Positions 16,889 through 24,236 of a DNA stretch of 64,000 nucleotides are shown piece after piece. The position numbers were made by a program, and so were the translations under genes. The stretch spans positions 1 through 64,000 of the forward strand of contig CAVBWZ010000007.1 in the NCBI GenBank assembly GCA_963599445.1. Reading direction: 5' to 3'. The notes beneath the pieces were generated by a model. That model was not told where the DNA came from, made no database searches, and saw only the letters and a program-made list of their open reading frames with translations. The stretch is from UBA9732 sp963599445 (lineage in GTDB: Bacteria > Spirochaetota > Spirochaetia > Sphaerochaetales > Sphaerochaetaceae). The number at the start of each line of letters is the position of its first letter. Position 1 is the first letter of the stretch.

Positions 16889-17998
16889 TCACTCATCAGA
16901 CGAGGAGAGAAACTCAAACACGCGCGACCAGTATGGGGCTATGATTTCGTCCGGACTGTTGAAGATTTCGTGCTTGGTATCGGAGCAGAACACCACATGG
17001 ACGTTTGGAGCCTTCTCTGCGAGTTTGAGTTGCCTATCGTTTCTGACAAGCGTATCACCATCGGCCTGGAATAGGATGGTTGGAATTGTTATCTTGGAAG
17101 CATCCTTGACCATCTTGGTGGTGGCCCTGAGGGAGGATTTGAGCCAGGACCAAGTGGCGCCGTAGGTCTGGTGGTAGTCGTCCGAGCGTCTGAGTTCGTT
17201 GTAGTACAGATAGCGTGGGTAGCTGATGCCGGGCGAGTTGAGGAAGTCTCCGTCGTTTCCGTCCCATGCGCTGTGCCCAAACACGTAGCCGTTGCCCTGT
17301 CCAAAGAACACGGCGCTTCCCGCAATGAACTTGGAAAGGAACTCAGGCACCCCGTTGGTCTGAACGCCAATCATTGGAGACGTAAGCACCGCCTTGTCGA
17401 AGTAGCCGGGATACTGTTCAAGGAAGCGGGTTCCAATGCCTCCGCCCATCGAGTGCGCGAAAAGATAGAGCCCTCCGTTCCCCTTGCGAGGCAGCACCAC
17501 CTCATCGAGAAACTGCTTGAGATCCGCGGTGTAGACATCGAAATCCTTGACCTGAATCTTTGCAAGGTCCTCATTGAGACTGTCCGCACGCTGCGAATAG
17601 CCATGACCAAAGTGCTCAATCATGAACACGTCGTAGCCTTCCTGCAGGAAGTAGTATATCACCTCGTTGTACTTGGCGATGAACTCGGAGAATCCATGCA
17701 GAATCACGACCGTCCCCTTCTCGCCCTCCACGTCGTACTGTTCGTAGTAGATACGGTGCCCGTCGCCCGCCGCCGCTATGGTCCCAACCTTTCGGATCTT
17801 GTCCAAATACGGCACCACAGTGTCCGTCATCGTCTCCTTGTATTGGGAATCCTTCACGACAGGGAAATCCGTCCCCTGCTTGTAGTCCAAAGTCTCCACG
17901 GGAACGCCACTTGCAGACGCACAACCCACCAAGAGGGCCGCAACCACAACCGCAGCCACAGCCAACATTATACCGATATCCTTGTTTTCGCGTTTCAT
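16889..17998 (-). CDS. Lipoprotein alpha/beta hydrolase, lysophospholipase-like
   Basis: 369 aa. A signal peptide with lipobox LVGC (acylated C26) anchors it to the membrane outside the cytoplasm. The alpha/beta-hydrolase core follows: oxyanion region VILHGFSEF, nucleophile elbow AHSMGGG (serine in A-x-S-x-G form), acid QADGDTLV and histidine TKHEIF. This arrangement is that of monoacylglycerol lipase/PldB-type lysophospholipases. GGAGG lies six nt upstream of the start. It is convergent with the zinc dehydrogenase, 64 bp apart. Probably takes part in lipid turnover or lipid scavenging at the envelope; substrate not proven. Confidence 0.86.
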   Translation of the reverse strand: MKRENKDIGIMLAVAAVVVAALLVGCASASGVPVETLDYKQGTDFPVVKDSQYKETMTDTVVPYLDKIRKVGTIAAAGDGHRIYYEQYDVEGEKGTVVILHGFSEFIAKYNEVIYYFLQEGYDVFMIEHFGHGYSQRADSLNEDLAKIQVKDFDVYTADLKQFLDEVVLPRKGNGGLYLFAHSMGGGIGTRFLEQYPGYFDKAVLTSPMIGVQTNGVPEFLSKFIAGSAVFFGQGNGYVFGHSAWDGNDGDFLNSPGISYPRYLYYNELRRSDDYHQTYGATWSWLKSSLRATTKMVKDASKITIPTILFQADGDTLVRNDRQLKLAEKAPNVHVVFCSDTKHEIFNSPDEIIAPYWSRVFEFLSSSDE

Positions 17999-18595
17999 GA
18001 CTTACCTCCATGATGTGTAACAGAAGGTATGCCTTTGTTGTTGAAACAGGCAAAGGAAACCACTTCTCTTGTCTCTTTTTTACACCATTCTTTTCCTAGT
18101 CTTAACCGAGGACTCCTACGAACCCCTGAAGAATCTATCCCTTTTTGTTTCTTCACGGAAAGTTCAAGTAAGAGTGATGGAAATTGGAAAAGAGAAACTG
18201 CACGTGGATTCCACACCACAGGACAACGAACGATGACATAAAAGACCTTGTTTCCGGCTGTTTGTGTGCATAGTTTTGCCTAGAAAAACGGTTTTTCGAT
18301 GTTTTCATGTCATTTCGGACATGAAGCGGATGCTGAAACGACTACCTCGACGAAGACTTCTTTTTCACTTCCACGAGGCATCTCCAGCCCTCCCAAAGGT
18401 TCATCCCCGAGAAAAACGTAAAGAGCCATCTAAATCATATGGTTTATTAAGAACATCCTCAGCCTTGTCTTCGATCTTAAGCAGCTCGATATAGAGGATC
18501 CAAGAAAGTTCAGACAGTGTCTGAATTATTGGGCATCCAAGATGCAACTTTCCATCTTCTTTCACTCAGTTCTTTTCCTTGTCTTAACCATATTA
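17999..18595. other. Gene-poor spacer with a repeated 20-mer
   Basis: No supportable gene over about 600 bp. A 20-nt sequence beginning TTCTTTTCCT and ending GTCTTAACC occurs at 18088-18107 and again, with one mismatch, at 18570-18589, in the same orientation. A stem TCATGTC/GACATGA lies near 18307-18324. The second copy sits just before the tRNA-Ala promoter. Confidence 0.5.
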
Positions 18596-18624
18596 TTGAC
18601 ATTGGCACTTCAATTTGTTTATCA
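18596..18624 (+). promoter_or_regulatory. tRNA-Ala promoter
   Basis: Perfect -35 TTGACA (18596-18601), 17-bp spacer, TTATCA (18619-18624), about 12 bp before the tRNA. Confidence 0.8.
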
Positions 18625-18636
18625 TCATCTTGTTTT

Positions 18637-18710
18637 GGGGCTGTAGCTCACTTGGCTAGAGCGATTGAATGGCATTCAATAGGTAGTCGGTTCGATCCCG
18701 ATCAGCTCCA
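18637..18710 (+). tRNA. tRNA-Ala (GGC)
   Basis: Complete cloverleaf: acceptor GGGGCTG with CAGCTCC, D-arm GCTC...GAGC, anticodon stem ATTGA/TCAAT with loop ATGGCAT (anticodon GGC), T-loop TTCGATC. CCA is not fully encoded beyond the CCA that ends the acceptor. Single-gene unit with its own promoter and terminator. Confidence 0.96.
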
Positions 18711-18719
18711 CTTCCAAAG

Positions 18720-18746
18720 CCGCACTCGTTTGGGTGCGGTTTTTTC
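18720..18746 (+). terminator. Rho-independent terminator after tRNA-Ala
   Basis: Stem CCGCAC (18720-18725) with GTGCGG (18734-18739), followed by TTTTTTCG. Confidence 0.9.
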
Positions 18747-19147
18747 GTAGTGCGGTGGGAATCAGGAGACGAGCCTATGCTTGGGATGCCTTCTTGTAGC
18801 CTCCCAAATCTTGAAGAAGAAAACCTTTAGAGAAGACAAGGATGTCGCCTTTCGCCAAACCATGCTTGGACTTACAAGCACCTCTCCTCTCAACCCCAGC
18901 AATGACAATCCACATGATTGTAAAGTCATCCTGCTTCCTGAAAGGACTTACCATCCCAAAGTGATGATTGATGTACTGAAAACGTCTTTTCCAAGATTTG
19001 CAGTATACATGGATCCTCAATTTTGCCGGTTTATATGCACATGGTTAGAAGATTGACCAGCAGCCTAAAGAGGTTTCCCTAAAGAACAACTTAATAGCCA
19101 ATTCTTACAGGCTCAACTTCAGTTTGAGTGTTGGTCCTACATCTTCT
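18747..19147. other. Spacer between tRNA-Ala and the repeat region
   Basis: Open frames of 80-90 codons exist on both strands but start with TTG, lack ribosome sites and match nothing I recognise. I see no supportable gene here. Confidence 0.5.
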
Positions 19148-19290
19148 TCATGCGTTTTTTCATGCGTTTTTTCATGCGTAATTCAGAGATATACGCATGA
19201 AAAGAAATCAAAGGCTTATTCTCTATAATATAACAATTAAGATAAACAACTCACCTAAAAACTGCATTTTCATGCGTTCAATTCATGCGT
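19148..19290. repeat. Cluster of six TCATGCGT boxes
   Basis: Direct copies at 19148-19155, 19160-19167 and 19172-19179 (exact 12-bp period), an inverted copy at 19193-19200, and direct copies at 19270-19277 and 19283-19290. Copies three and four form a palindrome CATGCGTA-N11-TACGCATG. The last copy overlaps the stop codon of the AlbA_2 gene. Confidence 0.85.
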
Positions 19291-20945
19291 TATTTTGACA
19301 ATCTCCATATAGAACTTGATCCTGATTTAGTATTGGAAATCAATCCATCTGTTCTGAGACTTCTAAGCAAATTATCAATACGATTCTTTTTCTGCTTTTC
19401 AGATAGATTCACTGGCAAAATTCCTTCCACCAATTTATTAATTTCTGCTTTCGTCAAGCTATTATGGGTTTTGATTGAATTGAGAATAAGCTGTCTGTAC
19501 CCTTCATTCTCCAACCCCTTTTCCCTTGTATATCCAATCCTATCACCAATAGCAGTAGCAACATTTTTTGACAAAAATACTTTGGGATACCTTCCTTCAA
19601 TGAGATGATTCCGCCTTAAACGATTTGACTCATCCTTGGAGATTGGTCTTTTTTTTGACACTCTATCCAAAAGAATCACATCTTCAATTGACAGTTCAGT
19701 ATTTTTCATTAGAATATCGGCAAAGTCCTTATCAACAACCTTTCCAGTGATTTTAACCTCAACCTTGTTTTCCTCAAGAGTATAATCTGGCAATGGAAAA
19801 CCTCTTCTTTTTTGTAGCATAAACATCTTCCTTATTCCGCCACCTGCAGTCTCCACCATACCTACATTTGCCATCGCATCTACTAAGAACTTATTCCTGT
19901 AAACAGCTTCTGGTGAATCTTGGATGACAACAGACTCAACACTTTCAGGAATGAAAGAACCTGCATTGATGAAATTCAAACAATCACCCTTTTCAATGAT
20001 GTCTATACGTCGTCCGATTTGATAATCTTGGTGAGCAATACAATTACACAAAGCTTCGCGGATTATAAATGGATCAAACTGTGTGACGGTCTCTGGGATT
20101 AAAGAGTCATCTCTGAGATACTGATATGTTGCATTGTGTATTTTGTTGGCAATTGTGTCTGCACTCAAAACAAATGGTATTGTGCATATACAGAAATCTT
20201 TGTTATCACCTTTTTCATCTTTTATTAGCAGTCGAATCTTTGGATCAATACAATCATCAATCATACCAGAAACTTCTTCCCTACCGACAAGCAATAAAGT
20301 TGTACGAGTAATCTTCCCCTTAAGAGTCAACTTTGCCTTATTAAGAAATGTTCCATCATCCCAGCTGTTCGTTTCCTCAGCTCTGCTTGGGTATTTCTTC
20401 TTGAAAGCTTCTTTTGCCACGGCAATTGCAACAGGATCAAGATCACTAAATGTAGCTTCTGGCACAATGGCCGCGCTCCAATCAGGAACCGTCTGACTAA
20501 AGATTCTTTTTAGTTTATCCTGACTTAATCCAACAATTGATTCTCCTTCTCTACCATAGAAGTGTCCATTGAAAGACACTGGAATACCCCTAGGTGCAGC
20601 AGGAATTTCAAATACAATAACTCTTTTCTTGTTTCTCTCCATTTGCACAATATTCTGAAATGACATGCTTGGCGATGTCTGCTGGTTGATAAACAATTTC
20701 AACTCGTTAAGCTTCTTTGTTGTAGCAATGAAGTTTGTCCCAACTATTTCATGAGTCCTATCTACAACTCCAAATACCAACCATGCAGAATCAGATCCCT
20801 CTAAATTTGCTTCATTGCTAAGAGCAGAAAAGTACTGACCAAGCTTATCTCTGCTGAAGTCGTTCTTTGCTTCTTTAAACTCTAAAATCTCAGTCTCTTC
20901 CGGCATTGCGAGGAGTCTATCAAGCAAGTTTTTATACTGATCCAT
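19290..20945 (-). CDS. AlbA_2/Schlafen-domain ATP-binding protein with winged helix
   Basis: 551 aa. The N-terminal ~140 residues show the AlbA_2 (Schlafen AlbA) pattern: ETEILEFKEAKNDF, SALSNEA, WLVFGVVD and GHFYGREGESIVGLS. The middle (about 290-390) resembles the RecG-type HATPase_c_4 region: FIIREALCNCIAHQDY, then a GMVETAGGGIRKMF glycine motif. The C-terminus (~430-551) looks like winged-helix DNA binding. Such proteins act as regulators or as components of defence or mobile regions; exact role unknown. GGGAG lies 5 nt upstream. The gene is visibly more AT-rich than its neighbours and is bordered by repeats, suggesting acquisition by transfer. Confidence 0.85.
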   Translation of the reverse strand: MDQYKNLLDRLLAMPEETEILEFKEAKNDFSRDKLGQYFSALSNEANLEGSDSAWLVFGVVDRTHEIVGTNFIATTKKLNELKLFINQQTSPSMSFQNIVQMERNKKRVIVFEIPAAPRGIPVSFNGHFYGREGESIVGLSQDKLKRIFSQTVPDWSAAIVPEATFSDLDPVAIAVAKEAFKKKYPSRAEETNSWDDGTFLNKAKLTLKGKITRTTLLLVGREEVSGMIDDCIDPKIRLLIKDEKGDNKDFCICTIPFVLSADTIANKIHNATYQYLRDDSLIPETVTQFDPFIIREALCNCIAHQDYQIGRRIDIIEKGDCLNFINAGSFIPESVESVVIQDSPEAVYRNKFLVDAMANVGMVETAGGGIRKMFMLQKRRGFPLPDYTLEENKVEVKITGKVVDKDFADILMKNTELSIEDVILLDRVSKKRPISKDESNRLRRNHLIEGRYPKVFLSKNVATAIGDRIGYTREKGLENEGYRQLILNSIKTHNSLTKAEINKLVEGILPVNLSEKQKKNRIDNLLRSLRTDGLISNTKSGSSSIWRLSK

Positions 20946-21353
20946 TTTTTCTCCCGAAACAGTCCAAGGGACTTATAATCATCAGTTTTCCACAGAATAT
21001 TCTTACCTGTTAATCTGTCTTCAAACAGGATTTTCAAATTCTCGGAATAGGCTTATGAATCTTGCCAGCATCTTCCAAGTTGTCTGAAGAAACCACTAAC
21101 CGTATGCCTTGAATTTAACATATTTTGTCGATTGTGTTTACTACTTATGCTGGGCAGCAATGATAATCATGTAGTGTTGCCACCAGCTCACTCATTTTTT
21201 CATGGCAACTCCTCGTATTTCACCATGACCTTTACCAAACACCTTGGAACACTACGGAAAGTACGTTTCGCTACCTGTGGGCAATGATTCGCTGTTTATG
21301 GGGAAGAGCTTTTATAGAAAAATTGCTATGATTTTTTTCGGAGGTGTATAGAA
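20946..21353. other. Intergenic, upstream of XRE gene
   Basis: Gene-free 400 bp between divergent genes. A TATGAT -10-like hexamer at 21327-21332 lies 21 bp before the XRE start; no convincing -35 accompanies it. Confidence 0.45.
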
Positions 21354-21884
21354 ATGAATCAAGTAAAGATAGGAAAATTCATAGCCACCCTGAGAAAAGA
21401 GAAGAACATGACGCAGGAACAGCTGGGGAAGAAGCTGGGAGTAACCAACAAAACCATTTCACGTTGGGAGAACGGCAACTACATGCCAGATGTCGAAATG
21501 CTGTCACTGCTGTCGAAGGAGTTCGGTGTAAGCATCAACGAGCTTATAAGCGGAGAACGGATTGCAACTGAGGACTTCAAGGAAATCGCCGACAGCAACC
21601 TTGTCACGGCACTGGACAACAGCTCCTTTACGCTTAAGGAGAAGATAGCGTTCTTCAAGAAGAAATGGTTGCGCGAACATATCTCAACCATTGTCCTATG
21701 CGTCATAACGTGGATAGGTCTTGTCGTAATGCTGGCGCTGAAACTGCGAGGCAGCAACGCATATCCCCTTCTAGGCGCAATAGGCAGTATGCTTGGAATA
21801 CTTTTCTATTTGGTGCTGTACAACCGCATGATGGCGTTCGTTGAAGACCTTGCCTATAGGCCGGTGCCAGGACAAGGGAACTGA
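21354..21884 (+). CDS. XRE-family regulator with C-terminal membrane helices
   Basis: 176 aa. N-terminal helix-turn-helix (residues 5-60): IATLRKEKNMTQEQLGKKLGVTNKTISRWENG, a classic Cro/CI type. After a linker, two hydrophobic stretches (about 112-130 and 138-160) predict membrane anchoring, a layout common in Firmicute-style membrane XRE proteins that sense envelope or peptide signals. GGAGG lies 9 nt before the ATG. No obvious partner gene next to it. Target genes unknown. Confidence 0.85.
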   Translation: MNQVKIGKFIATLRKEKNMTQEQLGKKLGVTNKTISRWENGNYMPDVEMLSLLSKEFGVSINELISGERIATEDFKEIADSNLVTALDNSSFTLKEKIAFFKKKWLREHISTIVLCVITWIGLVVMLALKLRGSNAYPLLGAIGSMLGILFYLVLYNRMMAFVEDLAYRPVPGQGN

Positions 21885-22341
21885 AACAAAAGAATCCTGA
21901 CATCAGGGAAACAACAATCCCTGCCAATACACAAGGAACAAGCAAGAAAGTACAGGTTGCACCTCAAGCCCGTCTTGACACTCCAGACGTTCTGGGCGAA
22001 CCAGCCGCTCTGGTCACTCTAGCCAATCTGGAACGGTCTAGACTGGAGGTTGTTGGGACGCTCAGGTGCACTCTGGAACGCTCTACTTCAACCATGGGTC
22101 AACCGTCTGCAAGCGCCACAAGAGTCTCAACCGCCATAACCGCCTCATAAGCCACAAGCGCCCGATAAGCCCCATGGAAACACAACGCAAAACCTACTCG
22201 AACTGACGCGCAGTTATGGGCGCAAAGAGCAAGAACATAGTCTGTGCAAATTCCTCCCATATACAAGGCGCAAGAGAGGGATAGTACTAAACTGTACAGC
22301 CCGAACGCAGCAACGCAGTAGATGGGCGGAATTTGTACGGA
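21885..22341. repeat. Intergenic region with degenerate short repeats
   Basis: No supportable gene. Within 21980-22175 short phrases recur: TCTGGAACG (twice, each followed by CTCT/TCT), ACCGCC, CAAGCGCC and ATAAGCC. At 22200-22236 a sequence beginning GAACTGACGC and ending with AAGAAC closely resembles 11977-12017 downstream of pmbA. A small stem AGTACTaaaCTGTAC-like element at about 22278 also resembles the terminator loop at 11949-11966. Confidence 0.5.
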
Positions 22342-23238
22342 CTACTTGCGGCTGAGGCGTTGGCAGAGGTATTCAAACCATCGCTTCAGCCGGTTCTTCC
22401 CCTCGCTCTCCTTCATGTCGTGGGCGGCGGCCTCTTGGGTCGCATAGGCATCGGTCCGTTTCATTTCGTCCCAGCGGCGGACAAGCCACATGTAGATATC
22501 GGCCTCGGTGCAGCCAGGGAAAAGCTTCTTGAGGTGTTCCTTGTCAAGGGCGTCGACGATTGGACGGTAGACGTTCTCGTACCAGCTGACGGCCCCCTCC
22601 TCAAAGGACAATTCTCTGTCCAAGTGCTCGTTGGCGTAGTATTTGTGCACGAGTATGTGGTTGACCATCTCAGGGTAGGAACCGGGGGTCGTGAAGACGA
22701 TTTTGTCCATGGGAAGGTATGTGGGGTGGTACTGCTCAAGGAATCGTTCGCGTTCGTAGGCCACGACACGGCGCTTGAGCTCGTTCATCGTCATGCCCTC
22801 CTCAAGGGGGATCTTGGACGAGAGCTCAACAACCTCGGCATCTATGAACTCCTGCCCCTTCGCCTTGGCCACGGAGACACGGTGGTTGCCATCGCGCACG
22901 AAATACCAATCCCCAAGCTTATAGACCGATATCGGTGGCAGTGGGATGTCATCCAGTCGCGCTGCGTCTATGCTTTCCCAACGGTGCTGCAGGATGTGGG
23001 ACTTGGGATAGAAGGCGGCGGAGAAGTCATGGTAGCGGTTCTCCGATCCAATGATGTTCTTTACGGGGATGGTCTGCATCCCCTTGTAGAACTGCGCCTC
23101 AGGCTTTATGAGCTTCGTGACCTCATAGAAGGAAAGGAGGTCTGGGTTCTTCCAGCGGAACGTGGAAAGGACCTTTTGGATCTGAGCTCTCCGGCGGGCT
23201 TCGTCGAAATCGCCCGATACAATCATTCTGTCTGCCAT
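22342..23238 (-). CDS. ParB-like N-terminal-domain protein
   Basis: About 298 aa. The core (~85-145) reads PPISVYKLGDWYFVRDGNHRVSVAKA then KGQEFIDAEVVEL, the ParB/Srx fold pattern in which GNHRVSVA corresponds to the ParB GERRxxA box. No helix-turn-helix or dimer domain like true chromosomal ParB is evident, so a partitioning role is unlikely; many such proteins have CTPase or unknown functions. The start at 23238 lies one base after the stop of the phosphoesterase gene, with GGAGG eight nt upstream; a longer frame to 23316 overlaps that gene and is rejected. Last gene of the long minus-strand operon. Confidence 0.72.
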   Translation of the reverse strand: MADRMIVSGDFDEARRRAQIQKVLSTFRWKNPDLLSFYEVTKLIKPEAQFYKGMQTIPVKNIIGSENRYHDFSAAFYPKSHILQHRWESIDAARLDDIPLPPISVYKLGDWYFVRDGNHRVSVAKAKGQEFIDAEVVELSSKIPLEEGMTMNELKRRVVAYERERFLEQYHPTYLPMDKIVFTTPGSYPEMVNHILVHKYYANEHLDRELSFEEGAVSWYENVYRPIVDALDKEHLKKLFPGCTEADIYMWLVRRWDEMKRTDAYATQEAAAHDMKESEGKNRLKRWFEYLCQRLSRK

Positions 23239-23239
23239 G

Positions 23240-23986
23240 TCATAGACCTCCGGCTTTGTTGTCTTTTGTTGTTTTGGCTGCGTTGCCGGAGGAGCCGACT
23301 CCAAGAGATTCGTCATCCAAAAGATATGAGGAGTAGACGTTCACAATCTTCGTATTGCCACGTTCCCTTACCCGTTGGGCGTTCATGTCGTCCAAATGGA
23401 TGTGCCCATGCACAAGATAGCGGGGCTGATACTTGTCAATGAAGTGCAGCAGACACTTGAAGCCCATGTGGCAGAGGTCCGGGCCGTCGCCGTACCCAAA
23501 CGGAGGTGCATGGGTCACCAATATGTCCAGGTAGCGACCATAGCGGCGCTTGTTGTAAAGCAGCTGAGGCACGAGCTTCCAGATGCGGTACTTCATCTGC
23601 TTCTCCGTGTACTGGCTGTCGCCGTCGTTGTACCTCATGCTGCCGCCAAGGCCTGCAATCAAGAGGCCGGTGCGCTTGTCCTTGTAGCATTTGCCATCTA
23701 TCAGAAAGCCGTAGAACTTTGAGGTCTCATCCTCCCCCATTACCTTATAGGCGTTGCCAAAACCAATCGAAGGGCCCTCAAGTCGCATGGCGCGTCTGAA
23801 ATTCTTGAGGTTGTGGTTTCCGTACACATAGTAGAGGTCGCGGCTGAGCATTGTGGAGACATAGTCGTATGAATCCACTGGAAGGTCTCCGCAGGAGATT
23901 ATGAAATCCACATCCTTGTATATATCCCTCACGTTCGAAGAGAAAGCCAAAGAGCGGGTGGTATCCGAAATGCACAGAATCCTCAT
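23240..23986 (-). CDS. Calcineurin-like metallophosphoesterase
   Basis: 248 aa. Dimetal phosphoesterase motifs in order: SDTT at 7-10, GD near 33-34, GNHN near 57-60, THAP near 158-161 and GHIH near 194-197. The first motif is normally D-x-H; here the histidine is threonine (S-D-T-T-R), so one metal ligand is changed. Could be a nucleotide or phosphoprotein phosphatase. No strong ribosome site before the ATG. Separated by 9 bp from the upstream Cys-rich gene and by 1 nt from the ParB-like gene, so the three are probably co-translated. In this setting a link to the phosphatase-based signalling upstream is possible but only inferred. Confidence 0.85.
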   Translation of the reverse strand: MRILCISDTTRSLAFSSNVRDIYKDVDFIISCGDLPVDSYDYVSTMLSRDLYYVYGNHNLKNFRRAMRLEGPSIGFGNAYKVMGEDETSKFYGFLIDGKCYKDKRTGLLIAGLGGSMRYNDGDSQYTEKQMKYRIWKLVPQLLYNKRRYGRYLDILVTHAPPFGYGDGPDLCHMGFKCLLHFIDKYQPRYLVHGHIHLDDMNAQRVRERGNTKIVNVYSSYLLDDESLGVGSSGNAAKTTKDNKAGGL

Positions 23987-23995
23987 TGCCGACGA

Positions 23996-24205
23996 TTATA
24001 GCTGCAAATCCTGAATCTTTATACCCCTATCCCTGCACAGGGCCTCTATGCTCCTATCGTATGTAGCCTCTGTGGCGGTGGAGAAGAAGCAGCCAGGCAC
24101 TCCTTCGTTGTTGTCGCGGTGATGCGCAACGCACTCGCAGCATCTGCCATGGCGTGGGCAGTCGAAGGTACACGGACAAGGACGATGGTTACTACAGACA
24201 CTCAT
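23996..24205 (-). CDS. Small cysteine-rich DUF6485-type protein
   Basis: 69 aa with nine or ten cysteines: CPCTFDCPRHGRCCECVAHHR followed by GVPGCFFS. The pattern (C-x-C-x3-C-x2-H-x2-CC-x-C...) suggests a small metal-binding domain and matches the DUF6485 family that I recall from gut anaerobes. Function unknown. GGAGG lies 8 nt before ATG 24205; earlier in-frame ATGs at 24211 and 24235 are too close to, or upstream of, that site. Located 31 bp after the ABC fusion gene, likely the same operon. Confidence 0.7.
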   Translation of the reverse strand: MSVCSNHRPCPCTFDCPRHGRCCECVAHHRDNNEGVPGCFFSTATEATYDRSIEALCRDRGIKIQDLQL

Positions 24206-24236
24206 TTTCATTTCCTCCATACAATTAGATCGCATA

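Noticed and set aside
18775..19056. 80-90-codon frames after tRNA-Ala
   Set aside because: They open with TTG, have no ribosome site and overlap each other on opposite strands.
19148..19290. CRISPR array
   Set aside because: Repeats are only 8 bp, spacing is irregular or 4 bp, and one copy is inverted.
22342..23238. Chromosome-partitioning ParB
   Set aside because: Only the N-terminal ParB/Srx-like fold is present, without a helix-turn-helix, parA neighbour or parS-like palindromes.
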